A stretch of 64,000 nt of DNA. Origin: HGM04593 sp045661225 (GTDB lineage: Bacteria; Bacteroidota; Bacteroidia; Bacteroidales; Bacteroidaceae). Shown here piece by piece: positions 26,472-35,588 of this stretch (its first letter is position 1; each line of letters begins with the position of its first letter). The position numbers and the translations under genes were made by a program. The notes under the pieces were generated by a model that was given only the letters and a program-made list of their open reading frames with translations, had not been told where the DNA came from and searched no databases. The DNA is taken from contig JAZRFF010000026.1 in the NCBI GenBank assembly GCA_045661225.1, forward strand, positions 1-64,000. The letters run 5' to 3'.

Positions 26472-27368
26472 ATGAAAGCACTTTACAATACCATTCTAAT
26501 AGCAACAATGTTGCTTGTTACAGCCTGCGGAACAACAAGGACAACCTCATCGGTTACAGCCTCCAGAAGCAATGACGACTACCGTAGTTACATTGACACA
26601 TACCACCCCATAGCCATCGAGCAAATGAAGCGTTACCGCATTCCGGCAAGCATCACCCTTGCACAGGGTCTGCTTGAGAGTGCAGCCGGCAAAAGCCAGC
26701 TCGCAATAAAATCGAACAACCATTTTGGCATAAAAGCCGATAAAAGCTGGAAAGGAAAAACAACCTCATCAATGGACAATGGCCGTATGTGCAAGTTCAG
26801 GTCGTACAAAGCTGTCAGCGAATCATACGAAGACCATTCAAAGTTCCTCGTCGGAAGAGAAAGGTACAAAAGCCTGTTTCAGTTAGACATCACCGACTAC
26901 GAAGGTTGGGCTAAAGGACTGAAAAAAGCCGGTTACGCCGAAGATGCCAAATACCCGCAGAAGCTCATCAGTATCATCGAGAGGTACGAGCTCCATCGTT
27001 ACGACCGTATGGACATTAAAGGCAATACCCGTGTCGTTTACCAAACAAACAAAGTACCATACATTATGGTAGAGAACGGCGACAAGATTGAAAGAATTGC
27101 AAAGGAACTGGATATATCGAAACGCAAACTAAAGAAATATAACGACATATACAACGACAGAGAACTTGAGCCCGGCGAACGTCTATACCTTAAGAAAAAG
27201 AAAAGCAAAGCAGCCAAAGGGTCGCAGTTCCACACAGCAACAGCCGGCGAGAGTCTTTATACAATATCGCAACACTACTGTATCACGCTAAAAGACATAT
27301 TCAAACTGAATCCGCAGTACAAGAGTTATACAAAATTAAAAGTCGGCGATGTGATAAGGCTCAGATAA
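26472..27368 (+). CDS. glucosaminidase-domain lipoprotein with LysM repeats
   Basis: The 298-residue protein has a lipoprotein signal (lipobox LVTAC, Cys19) and a Ser/Thr-rich linker. A FlgJ-like endo-beta-N-acetylglucosaminidase domain follows at about 45-175 (ASITLAQGLLESAAGKSQLA, NNHFGIKA). A degenerate LysM-like segment (about 197-235) and a clear C-terminal LysM (about 252-298) come next. It likely trims or remodels peptidoglycan from the periplasmic face of the outer membrane. It stands alone, with cdd divergent upstream. Confidence 0.9.
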   Translation: MKALYNTILIATMLLVTACGTTRTTSSVTASRSNDDYRSYIDTYHPIAIEQMKRYRIPASITLAQGLLESAAGKSQLAIKSNNHFGIKADKSWKGKTTSSMDNGRMCKFRSYKAVSESYEDHSKFLVGRERYKSLFQLDITDYEGWAKGLKKAGYAEDAKYPQKLISIIERYELHRYDRMDIKGNTRVVYQTNKVPYIMVENGDKIERIAKELDISKRKLKKYNDIYNDRELEPGERLYLKKKKSKAAKGSQFHTATAGESLYTISQHYCITLKDIFKLNPQYKSYTKLKVGDVIRLR

Positions 27369-27519
27369 GCACCGCCCGCACACCTTCACTACAGAGACTG
27401 TGGAGTTATTGCGAAAATAGTGCAAGCAGAGGCTTCAATAAAATTGCTGTATAAAATTTATTTGGTAACCTGCGTGTGTTTTTTTTGCAGCATATATTAC
27501 ATAAGGTATTCTTTTTTTA

Positions 27520-27527
27520 TACCTTTG
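27520..27527 (+). promoter_or_regulatory. candidate -7 box for the divIC-dnaX group
   Basis: TACCTTTG fits TAnnTTTG, 36 nt before the divIC-like ATG. A TTTG lies at 27484 but the spacing is too long (32 nt), so only the -7 element is supported. Just upstream, at about 27417-27428, AATAGTGCAAGC echoes the R1/R2 repeat family. Confidence 0.4.
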
Positions 27528-27563
27528 CAGTGGAACGTGTAGTCTGACAAAAATTATAGCAAG

Positions 27564-27875
27564 ATGGCTTTTTTCTCTAAATATTCTATTGCAATACAGT
27601 GGGTAAGGAATCACAAATATCTGTGCGTAACAATTGTGTTTCTGCTCATAGTTGTACTCTTTGACGATAATAGCTTGATAAAGCACTTCGAGAACGGCAG
27701 TCGAATATCGGAGCTGGAGAGTGAAATTGCCGCAATGGAGCGCGATTCAATCAGGATTGAGCAACTTAACGCAATGATAGGTCCCGAAGGTGACACCGAA
27801 GAAATAGAGCGCATCTGTCGCAGTGTTCACGGAATGCACACCGAGAATGAAGATGTTTTTATAATTGAAGATTGA
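27564..27875 (+). CDS. divIC: FtsB/DivIC-type septum formation initiator
   Basis: The 103-residue protein has a short basic cytoplasmic tail and one membrane helix (about 22-39). A periplasmic coiled coil (ISELESEIAAMERDSIRIEQL) and a short C-terminal domain follow, the layout of FtsB/DivIC. These proteins form a complex with FtsL and FtsQ/DivIB that activates septal wall synthesis. Its stop codon TGA shares one base with the next ATG (TGATG), so the two genes are coupled. Confidence 0.85.
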   Translation: MAFFSKYSIAIQWVRNHKYLCVTIVFLLIVVLFDDNSLIKHFENGSRISELESEIAAMERDSIRIEQLNAMIGPEGDTEEIERICRSVHGMHTENEDVFIIED

Positions 27876-28219
27876 TGAAACTTGTAAAGGTTATATACTA
27901 CGTCGGAGCACTGCTGCTCCTCTCGGGCGCTGCATTGCGCCTTGCACTTCCCGAACTATATTCCTATATATATATATCGGGTGCGGTGCTTTTTGCTGTA
28001 ACGCAGTTTCTGTTGCGTCCACGCCACTCTCACTTCGCGGTGCGCAGGCTTGTTATACAACAGCAATTGGGCGGAATATTCTTTATTGCCGCCGGAGTAC
28101 TGATGTTTACCCACAGCAACAATGAGTGGTTGCCCGTTCTTTTGTGTGGTGCAATTGCAGAACTTTATACCGCTTACAGACTGCCCGTTGAGATTGAGAA
28201 ACACAAAGATAACCGATAG
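27875..28219 (+). CDS. four-helix integral membrane protein, unknown function
   Basis: The 114-residue product has about four hydrophobic helices: VIYYVGALLLLSGAALRLAL, then YISGAVLFAVTQFLL, LGGIFFIAAGVLMF and LPVLLCGAIAEL. A charged tail (EIEKHKDNR) follows. I do not recognise a family. It is coupled to divIC by a one-base stop/start overlap and precedes dnaX by 84 bp. Confidence 0.75.
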   Translation: MKLVKVIYYVGALLLLSGAALRLALPELYSYIYISGAVLFAVTQFLLRPRHSHFAVRRLVIQQQLGGIFFIAAGVLMFTHSNNEWLPVLLCGAIAELYTAYRLPVEIEKHKDNR

Positions 28220-28303
28220 AGGGTTCATCTTTGCAGTATAAGAAAAGGAACGACAGTTGTTACACCGTTTCTTTTATGCCACTAATGAAATTACTTTAAA
28301 ATT

Positions 28304-30154
28304 ATGGATAATTATATAGTTTCGGCCAGGAAATATCGCCCCGATACCTTCGAGTCGGTTGTTGCTCAGAAATCGCTGACAACAACCCTCAAGAACGCTA
28401 TACAGAGTGGCAAACTGGCACACGCATACCTTTTCTGCGGACCTCGCGGAGTGGGCAAGACCACTTGTGCGCGCATCTTTGCAAAGACAATAAATTGCAC
28501 ACACCCCACTACCGACGGCGAGCCTTGCAATCAATGCGAGTCGTGTCTCTCGTTTAACCAGCAGCGTTCATACTCGATATACGAACTTGATGCCGCGAGC
28601 AACAACTCGGTCGAGGATATACGTTCGCTGAACGAGCAGGTAAGAATACCTCCTCAGATAGGCAAATATAAAGTATATATCATTGACGAGGTGCATATGC
28701 TCTCACAAGCAGCCTTCAATGCCTTTCTAAAGACACTTGAAGAGCCGCCCGCACACGCAATATTCATTCTTGCAACCACTGAGAAGCATAAAATTATCCC
28801 CACTATTTTGTCAAGATGCCAGATATACGACTTCAGCCGCATCGAAGCATCGGACATTATAGCACACCTGCAAGGTATAGCCACAAAGGAGGGAATCAAG
28901 GCCGAACACGAGGCACTGCGCATAATCGCCCAAAAATCGGACGGTTGTATGCGTGACGCACTGTCGCTGTTCGACCAGATGGTGAGTTTCACGCAAGGGG
29001 AACTGACATATTCAAAAGTCATAAGCAGTCTGAACGTGCTTGATTATGACTACTACTTCAGACTGACTGATTTTGTCCTTGAAGGCAAGGCATCACAGGC
29101 GCTGTTGCTTTTCAACGAGATTCTTGTCAACGGATTCGAGGGAAATGTATTCGTCGAAGGGTTGGCATCGCACTTCAGGGACCTGCTTGTAAACGGCGAC
29201 CCCGCCACCGCCCCGCTCTTTGAAGGCAGCAATGAACTGCGTAACAGATACATAGAGCAAGCCGGCAGATGCAAGCCGAAATTCATCTTCAGCGCAATAA
29301 AATTGTGCAACAATTGCAGTATGAACTACCGCAGCAGCCGCAACAAACGTCTGCTCGTGGAACTAACCATAATAGAACTCACGCAGTTGGGCGAAGAGGG
29401 AAGTGACGACAGTGGGGGGCGCGGCCCCAAGATACTAAAACCACTATTCAACAAGGTCGGCGGGAATAACAGTATCGCCGAGCCTCACACTACGGCGACA
29501 CAAGCCACAAGCGAGCCATCGCGTCCGGCTGCGACACCGAGCACCACGAAAGCCGACAGCACAGCACCTGTCAGAGCAGAGAACAACCCAGCCCCACGCA
29601 CATCGACAGTGAAATCGGCACTCGAAGGGCGTCCGGCGGAAATGCGTATAAAGCGCACCGGACTTTTCGGCGGTTCACGTGCCTTCTCCGAGAGCACCGT
29701 AGTAGAGCCTGAAGCCCCCGTACCCACCACCGAAAAGCCCGCAGTTGCGAGTAGCACTGTTACACCCGCACAGGAGGCAAAAAAGCCACAAGCAATCACT
29801 GCCGAGGAGTTCACGCAAGCCTGGACCTCATTCGCACTCCGCTTGCCCGATAACGAAAGAGCGCTTGCCGACAGAATGAAGATAATGACACCCGCTCCGG
29901 CAGGAGAAACAACCTTCTCAATTTCTGTAGACAACCAGTTGGCTGCCGAACTATTCGAAAAAGAGGCATTGCGCATCTGCACGGGAATGAAAGAGTATCT
30001 CAACGGCACACAGCCCAAGATGAGAGTAATAATCAACAAGATTGTGGTGGAAAGACACATCAGCGACAAGACGAAACAGTATGAAATACTCAAAGAAAAG
30101 AATCCTTTGATTGAGAAATTAAGAAAGGAACTTAATCTGGAACTGGCAAGATAG
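28304..30154 (+). CDS. dnaX: DNA polymerase III subunits gamma/tau
   Basis: DnaX is the ATPase of the clamp loader that places the sliding clamp on primed DNA. The 616-residue protein has the AAA+ domain with Walker A GPRGVGKTTCAR and the zinc module Cys residues (CNQCESC). The Walker B region is IDEVHMLS, followed by the SRC motif ILSRCQIYDF. The middle (about 385-500) is a Thr/Pro/Ala-rich linker, followed by a tau-like C-terminal domain. No programmed frameshift site for a short gamma form was recognised. Confidence 0.95.
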   Translation: MDNYIVSARKYRPDTFESVVAQKSLTTTLKNAIQSGKLAHAYLFCGPRGVGKTTCARIFAKTINCTHPTTDGEPCNQCESCLSFNQQRSYSIYELDAASNNSVEDIRSLNEQVRIPPQIGKYKVYIIDEVHMLSQAAFNAFLKTLEEPPAHAIFILATTEKHKIIPTILSRCQIYDFSRIEASDIIAHLQGIATKEGIKAEHEALRIIAQKSDGCMRDALSLFDQMVSFTQGELTYSKVISSLNVLDYDYYFRLTDFVLEGKASQALLLFNEILVNGFEGNVFVEGLASHFRDLLVNGDPATAPLFEGSNELRNRYIEQAGRCKPKFIFSAIKLCNNCSMNYRSSRNKRLLVELTIIELTQLGEEGSDDSGGRGPKILKPLFNKVGGNNSIAEPHTTATQATSEPSRPAATPSTTKADSTAPVRAENNPAPRTSTVKSALEGRPAEMRIKRTGLFGGSRAFSESTVVEPEAPVPTTEKPAVASSTVTPAQEAKKPQAITAEEFTQAWTSFALRLPDNERALADRMKIMTPAPAGETTFSISVDNQLAAELFEKEALRICTGMKEYLNGTQPKMRVIINKIVVERHISDKTKQYEILKEKNPLIEKLRKELNLELAR

Positions 30155-30184
30155 AGAAACACCATTCTCTATCTTTTTTTATTT
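30149..30184 (+). terminator. rho-independent terminator of dnaX
   Basis: AGATAGAGAA (30149-30158) pairs perfectly with TTCTCTATCT (30165-30174), with a 6-nt loop and a run of seven T residues after. The left arm includes the dnaX stop codon. Confidence 0.9.
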
Positions 30185-30845
30185 TAATGAGACCTGCAAT
30201 TCCGTCAGACAGCAACTCGCAATGCCGATGAATAACTATCCCGTGCAAACGCCAACCGCAGACACACTCAAACAAGAACCTTGGTGACTGAAAAAGCCGT
30301 TTAATACACAAGAAGACCCGAACCCTCCCGGTCGTGAGAGACAGTCGGGAGGCATAATTAAAGCTATTATTCTCAAAAAAACAAGTTTAATTGACACATT
30401 TTTTTGCTTGCAATTTACCTTTGAATCATTTTTTAAATTTCAAAATTTTTGGCATTAAATAGAATAATTCCAAATAGCAACCATACACGATGGTTACCCA
30501 TAATAGTAAGTCTGCAAACGCCTCCAAAAGGATTTATTGGGGATTCAAGCACATAAGCACATTCTTTTTTTTATCGTTATTCTAAGTTAATACACTGATA
30601 ATCAATGTTTAAAAAAAATAACATAAAACGACAACCTGTCCACAATCGTCTTTTTTAAACGCCTGATATACAATACATTATTTTATCGTTATTTTCGGGT
30701 AACTTTTTCAGACTTGCATTTTCATTTTTATTTGGAGATATTTGCAATAGAAATGGTACGGGAAAGAGGCCTTATAAAAACGAGCCTCTTTTTATTTGCC
30801 AAAAAAATACGCGACATTAACGCGAAAAACGCAAAAAACTGTAAA
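30185..30845. other. dnaX-dnaA intergenic region, possible dnaA control region
   Basis: About 660 bp without a gene, very AT-rich from 30360. It holds a hairpin CCTCCCG (30324-30330) / CGGGAGG (30346-30352) and two direct copies of TTTATCGTTATT (30570-30581 and 30682-30693). One loose DnaA-box-like CTGTCCACA is seen near 30638. There is no convincing cluster of DnaA boxes, so an origin of replication is not claimed. The dnaA promoter is presumably here but no full consensus match was found. Confidence 0.5.
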
Positions 30846-32237
30846 ATGAACTCAACTCTTAAAACAAAGTGGAATAAATGCCTGGAGTTTATCCGTGACA
30901 ACGTTGAAGAAAAAATCTTCAACACTTGGTTTGCGGATATAACTGCGCTCAAGCACGAAGGCAACACTCTTACCATTCAGGTAAAGAGTAACTTTGTCTA
31001 TGAGTTCATAGAGGCCAATTACCTTGAATTACTGAGTCAGACACTCACCAAGTTCATAGGCAAAGGCACACAGCTTATGTACAGCGTGCTGGCGGTCAAA
31101 GAAGACGACGTAACCATTGAAGTGGGTACAGACCCTGCAAATAAAAAGAACACCGGTTCGGGCAACAGTGGCAATGCATCGCCAAAAGCTATGCAAGAGG
31201 CTGTTCAGGAACTTGATTCTATGCTCATAAACCGATATAGGTTCGATAATTTCATCGAGGGTATAAGCAACCGTTTGTCGCGTTCGGTAGCCATAAGCGT
31301 TGCCGACAAACCGGGCAGAGCATTCAACCCGCTTTTCATTCACGGTTCATCGGGAGTGGGCAAGACACACCTTATCAACGCTATCGGTGTCAAAATTAAA
31401 GAGTTACACCCCGAATTGCGCGTTCTTTACGTGTCGGCACACCTGTTCCAGGTGCAATATACCGATTCTATTCTGCAAAAGAACTTCAACGATTTTATGA
31501 GGTTCTATCAGAGCATCGACGTACTTATTATTGACGACATACAGGAATTTGCAGGTCTACAGAAAACGCAGAATGCATTTTTCCACATATTCAACCACCT
31601 TCATTTGAACGGAAAGCAACTCATAATGACGTCCGATCGTTCGCCTATGCAGTTGCAGGGTATGGAAGAACGCCTTATCACACGTTTCAAGTGGGGTATG
31701 ACTGCCGAGATTGAAAAGCCCGACCTGGAATTGAGAAAAAACATTCTTCGCAACAAGATACACAAAGACGGTCTTAAGTTCCCCGAAGAGGTTATCTCAT
31801 ACATAGCCGAGCACGTAAATGCAAGCATTCGCGACCTTGAAGGAATTGTCGTTTCAATAATGGCTCATTCAACAATAAACAATGCCGATATCGACATAAA
31901 CCTTGCCCGCAAGATTGTTGGAGACTTTTCGAACTACGAAAAGAAGAGCATAACCATTGACGATATAATTAACAAAGTATCGGAATACTATGGTATTGAG
32001 CCCGAGGATATCAACACACGCTCACGTAAACGCGAGGTGGTGCTTGTACGCCAGGTGTCAATGTTCCTTGCAAAAAAATACCTCGACCTTTCAACAGCAA
32101 AGATAGGTCAGTACATAGGCAATCGCGACCACGCGACAGTTTTGCACGCTTGCAAGACTATTACCAACCTTTCCGAAACCGACAAACAGTTCCGCAATGA
32201 GCTGAACGAGATAGACCTCTCGCTACAAAGCGCATAA
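30846..32237 (+). CDS. dnaA: chromosomal replication initiator DnaA
   Basis: DnaA binds the origin and opens the duplex for replication. Starting at ATG 30846 the protein has 463 residues. Domain I (about 1-80) is followed by a short linker. The AAA+ domain has Walker A GSSGVGKT at 167-174 and Walker B LIIDDIQEF, and the C-terminal domain IV has the box-binding signature NRDHATVLHACKTI. The open frame extends to 30714, but the extra 44 residues are not DnaA-like. A strong terminator follows the gene. Confidence 0.95.
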   Translation: MNSTLKTKWNKCLEFIRDNVEEKIFNTWFADITALKHEGNTLTIQVKSNFVYEFIEANYLELLSQTLTKFIGKGTQLMYSVLAVKEDDVTIEVGTDPANKKNTGSGNSGNASPKAMQEAVQELDSMLINRYRFDNFIEGISNRLSRSVAISVADKPGRAFNPLFIHGSSGVGKTHLINAIGVKIKELHPELRVLYVSAHLFQVQYTDSILQKNFNDFMRFYQSIDVLIIDDIQEFAGLQKTQNAFFHIFNHLHLNGKQLIMTSDRSPMQLQGMEERLITRFKWGMTAEIEKPDLELRKNILRNKIHKDGLKFPEEVISYIAEHVNASIRDLEGIVVSIMAHSTINNADIDINLARKIVGDFSNYEKKSITIDDIINKVSEYYGIEPEDINTRSRKREVVLVRQVSMFLAKKYLDLSTAKIGQYIGNRDHATVLHACKTITNLSETDKQFRNELNEIDLSLQSA

Positions 32238-32260
32238 GAGAGTACTACATATTCCGAAAC

Positions 32261-32294
32261 AAAGGCGAGCGTCAAACAACGCTCGCCTTTTTAT
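32261..32294 (+). terminator. rho-independent terminator of dnaA
   Basis: AAAGGCGAGCG (32261-32271) pairs with CGCTCGCCTTT (32280-32290) around an 8-nt loop, followed by TTTATT. The A-run before the stem would also allow termination on the opposite strand. Confidence 0.9.
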
Positions 32295-32515
32295 TCATTC
32301 ACACTGACACTTTTTACAAAAAAAGCATCTTAAAAAGCGAACAAACGTAAACATCGCCGACAGTTCCGTTTGCAGCAATCGCAACCAACAATTCCGCAAT
32401 ATTTTCAATTTGGAAAACTTTTCCACTTTATCAAAAACTCACAACATTGATTTTCAATTATTTACAAAAATTTCTGGAAAACTTTTCAAAAATCTCATAA
32501 CTCATAATAGATTTA

Positions 32516-32547
32516 TTTGGTAAATAAAAAATTGATTTATACATTTG
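32516..32547 (+). promoter_or_regulatory. Bacteroidota-type promoter for nrdJ
   Basis: TTTG at 32516-32519, 20 nt, TACATTTG at 32540-32547: a perfect consensus match 59 nt before the nrdJ GTG start. The 220 bp between the dnaA terminator and this promoter are AT-rich with no gene; no cobalamin riboswitch was recognised. Confidence 0.8.
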
Positions 32548-32606
32548 TGGAACAATAAAAGAGAAACGCAACTGCAATATTCAAAACTAACAAAAAAACA
32601 ATAAAA

Positions 32607-35138
32607 GTGGAAAAGAAAGTATACTCTTATGACGATGCGTTCAAGGCGGCACTCGACTATTTCAACGGCGATGAACTTGCTGCCCGTGTGTGGGTCAACA
32701 AATATGCAGTAAAAGACTCCTTCGGCAGGATTTACGAAAAATCGCCCGAGGAGATGCACTGGCGCATTGCAAATGAAATTGCACGCATTGAAGCTCAATA
32801 CAAAAACCCGATGAGTGCTCAAGAGATATTCAATCTGCTGGACCACTTTAAATACATAGTGCCATCGGGAAGCCCGATGACCGGTATCGGCAATGATTTT
32901 CAAATTGCGTCGCTATCGAACTGTTTTGTTATCGGTATGGAGGGTAAAGCCGATTCATACGGCGCAATTATCCGCATCGACGAGGAGCAGGTGCAGTTAA
33001 TGAAGCGTCGCGGAGGCGTCGGCCACGACCTCTCACACATTCGTCCCAAAGGCTCTCCCGTAAAAAACTCAGCGCTGACATCGACAGGACTTGTTCCGTT
33101 TATGGAACGCTATTCAAACTCGACACGAGAAGTAGCACAGGACGGCCGTCGCGGTGCGCTAATGCTCAGCGTATCGGTCAAGCACCCCGATGCCGAAGCA
33201 TTCATCGATGCAAAAATGACCGAAGGCAAGGTTACAGGCGCCAACGTATCGGTCAAGATAGACGATGAGTTTATGGAAGCCGTTACTGAGCAGAAGGCAT
33301 ACACACAACAGTACCCCATAAATGCCGAATCGCCAATATACTCGAAAGAGATAAACGCCAACCAGTTGTGGAACAAGATTATCCACAACGCGTGGAAGTC
33401 AGCCGAACCGGGCGTGTTATTCTGGGACACTATTCAAAAGGAATCAATCCCCGACTGCTACGCCGACCTCGGGTTCGAGACTGTTTCAACCAACCCCTGT
33501 GGCGAAATTCCTTTGTGCCCATACGATTCTTGCCGACTGATAGCCATAAACCTATATTCATACGTTGTAAACCCATTTACCGACAAGGCGTACTTTAACT
33601 TTGACCTGTTCAAGGAACACGCAATAAAGACACAGCGCATTATGGACGACATAATAGACCTTGAACTCGAGAAAATAAAAGCAATCCAGGAGAAGATCGA
33701 GAGCGACCCTGAAAGCGAAGAGGTAAAAGGCGCCGAGAAAAAGCTGTGGGAGAAAATCGCACGCAAGAGCAGTCTGGGACGCCGCACAGGAGTGGGTATA
33801 ACAGCCGAAGGCGATATGCTTGCAGCAATGGGGCTACGTTACGGCAGCAAAGAGGCTGTAGAATTCTCGGAGAAGGTGCATAAGACTCTGGCACTGGCCG
33901 CATACGGTTCATCGGTGACCCTTGCCGAGGAGCGCGGAGCATTCGAGATATTCGATTATAAACGTGAAGAGAACAACCCCTTCATCAATCGTTTACGCGA
34001 GGCCGACCCTGAGCTATATGAAAATATGAAGAAATACGGCCGTCGCAACATCGCCTGCCTCACTATTGCCCCAACAGGCACAGTCAGCATTATGACACAA
34101 ACGACATCGGGTATAGAGCCTGTGTTTATGCCCGTATACAAGCGTCGTCGCAAGGTAAACCCCAACGACCCCGCAATACACGTCGACTTTACCGATGAAA
34201 ACGGCGACTCGTTCGAGGAGTACGTTGTCTACCATCACAAATTCATTGAATGGATGAAAGTAAACGGTATCGACACCACAAAGCGCTACACTCAAGCCGA
34301 GATTGACGCATTGGTAGCACGTTCGCCATATGCAAAGGCAACATCGAACGACATCGATTGGGTTGCAAAGGTCGAAATGCAGGGCCGTATACAAAAATGG
34401 GTTGACCACTCGATAAGCGTCACCATCAACCTGCCCAACAATGTCGACGAAAAATTGGTAAACGACCTCTATATTACAGCCTGGAAGTGCGGTTGCAAGG
34501 GTTGTACAGTCTATCGCGACGGGTCACGCGCAGGAGTGCTTGTATCAACCGAGACCAAAAAAGAGAAGAAAAGCGCCGACACCACAAAGCCCGCAATTAC
34601 CGAGGTTCGTCCAATAACGCTGAAAGCCGATGTTGTACGTTTCCAGAACAACAAGGAAAAGTGGGTTGCCTTCATCGGCTTGCTCGACGGCGAGCCATAC
34701 GAAATTTTCACAGGCCAGCAAGATGACGAGGACGGAATACCTTTGCCCAAGAATGTGACACAAGGTGTAATAATCAAACACACAAACGAGGACGGCAGCA
34801 AGAGATACGACTTCCAGTTCGAGAACAAGATAGGTTATAAGACCACCATCGAAGGTCTCTCGGAGCGTTTCAACCCGGAGTTTTGGAACTACGCCAAACT
34901 CATCTCGGGCGTACTACGCTACAAGATGCCTATCGAGCAGGTAATAAAACTAATTTCGTCGCTCGAGCTTGAATCGGACAACATCAACACTTGGAAGAAC
35001 GGTGTCGAGCGTGCCCTCAAGCGATACATAAAAGACGGCACATCGACAGCCGAGAAATGCCCCAACTGCAAGCAGCAACTTATATTCGAGGAGGGTTGCC
35101 TACACTGCCCCGGTTGCGGATACTCGAAATGCGGATAA
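32607..35138 (+). CDS. nrdJ: adenosylcobalamin-dependent (class II) ribonucleotide reductase
   Basis: NrdJ reduces ribonucleotides to deoxyribonucleotides with a thiyl radical made from B12. The 843-residue protein has the radical cysteine in TNPCGEIPL (C298), the TAPTGTVSIM finger-like loop and a TSCPD-type domain (about 675-790). A C-terminal four-Cys zinc ribbon (CPNC and CPGC) is followed by a final Cys that may take part in active-site reduction. The start is GTG 32607; there is no in-frame ATG near. Together with mutAB it makes this organism's metabolism depend on cobalamin. The gene has its own promoter and a hairpin after it. Confidence 0.95.
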   Translation: MEKKVYSYDDAFKAALDYFNGDELAARVWVNKYAVKDSFGRIYEKSPEEMHWRIANEIARIEAQYKNPMSAQEIFNLLDHFKYIVPSGSPMTGIGNDFQIASLSNCFVIGMEGKADSYGAIIRIDEEQVQLMKRRGGVGHDLSHIRPKGSPVKNSALTSTGLVPFMERYSNSTREVAQDGRRGALMLSVSVKHPDAEAFIDAKMTEGKVTGANVSVKIDDEFMEAVTEQKAYTQQYPINAESPIYSKEINANQLWNKIIHNAWKSAEPGVLFWDTIQKESIPDCYADLGFETVSTNPCGEIPLCPYDSCRLIAINLYSYVVNPFTDKAYFNFDLFKEHAIKTQRIMDDIIDLELEKIKAIQEKIESDPESEEVKGAEKKLWEKIARKSSLGRRTGVGITAEGDMLAAMGLRYGSKEAVEFSEKVHKTLALAAYGSSVTLAEERGAFEIFDYKREENNPFINRLREADPELYENMKKYGRRNIACLTIAPTGTVSIMTQTTSGIEPVFMPVYKRRRKVNPNDPAIHVDFTDENGDSFEEYVVYHHKFIEWMKVNGIDTTKRYTQAEIDALVARSPYAKATSNDIDWVAKVEMQGRIQKWVDHSISVTINLPNNVDEKLVNDLYITAWKCGCKGCTVYRDGSRAGVLVSTETKKEKKSADTTKPAITEVRPITLKADVVRFQNNKEKWVAFIGLLDGEPYEIFTGQQDDEDGIPLPKNVTQGVIIKHTNEDGSKRYDFQFENKIGYKTTIEGLSERFNPEFWNYAKLISGVLRYKMPIEQVIKLISSLELESDNINTWKNGVERALKRYIKDGTSTAEKCPNCKQQLIFEEGCLHCPGCGYSKCG

Positions 35139-35174
35139 AGGCTTCTTTATCACACACTATATATAATTTACCCC

Positions 35175-35204
35175 GTTGAGCCTGCCTGCAAAGGCCGGCT
35201 CAAC
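35175..35204 (+). terminator. hairpin between nrdJ and folB
   Basis: GTTGAGCC (35175-35182) pairs with GGCTCAAC (35197-35204), and the loop itself contains GCCT/AGGC. It is strong but followed by ATTTAC rather than a T-run, and ends 15 bp before the folB start. It may be a partial terminator or a folB leader structure. Confidence 0.5.
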
Positions 35205-35219
35205 ATTTACGCACAAAGA

Positions 35220-35588
35220 ATGGAAATAAAAGACTACACAGTAGAACTAAAGGAGATTCATCTGTATGCTCATCACGGAGTGATGGAGCAGGAACGCACC
35301 GTCGGAGCCTGGTTTACAATAGACCTCACGCTCACCGTCGGCAACCACACACCGCTACTGAGCGATTGCATAGAAGATGCTATAAACTACGCCGATGTAT
35401 ATGAATGCGTATGCAAAGAGATGTACACCCCTTCACAACTGTTAGAAAATGTATGTCACAGAATCAGCGCAGCGCTATACGATAATTTTCCTGCAATTGA
35501 GAACATTTGCATAACACTCAGAAAGGACACTCCACCAATGGGTGGCGACAGATTGAGTGCTGCAGTCACAGTCAGAAGCGAGAGATAA
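35220..35588 (+). CDS. folB: dihydroneopterin aldolase
   Basis: FolB cleaves dihydroneopterin to hydroxymethyl-dihydropterin in folate synthesis. The 122-residue protein has the family motifs LYAHHGVMEQERTVG, the conserved INYADVYECV, the LLENVCHRI helix and the catalytic-lysine segment TLRKDTPPMGG. Length is normal. It ends directly where rnc ends on the other strand (convergent, adjacent bases). Confidence 0.93.
   Translation: MEIKDYTVELKEIHLYAHHGVMEQERTVGAWFTIDLTLTVGNHTPLLSDCIEDAINYADVYECVCKEMYTPSQLLENVCHRISAALYDNFPAIENICITLRKDTPPMGGDRLSAAVTVRSER

Noticed and set aside
30185..30845. Origin of replication upstream of dnaA
   Set aside because: Only one loose DnaA-box-like site was seen; AT-richness alone is not enough.
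32295..32606. Cobalamin riboswitch before nrdJ or mutA
   Set aside because: No B12-box-like or matching multi-stem structure was recognised in either leader; a covariance-model search would decide.
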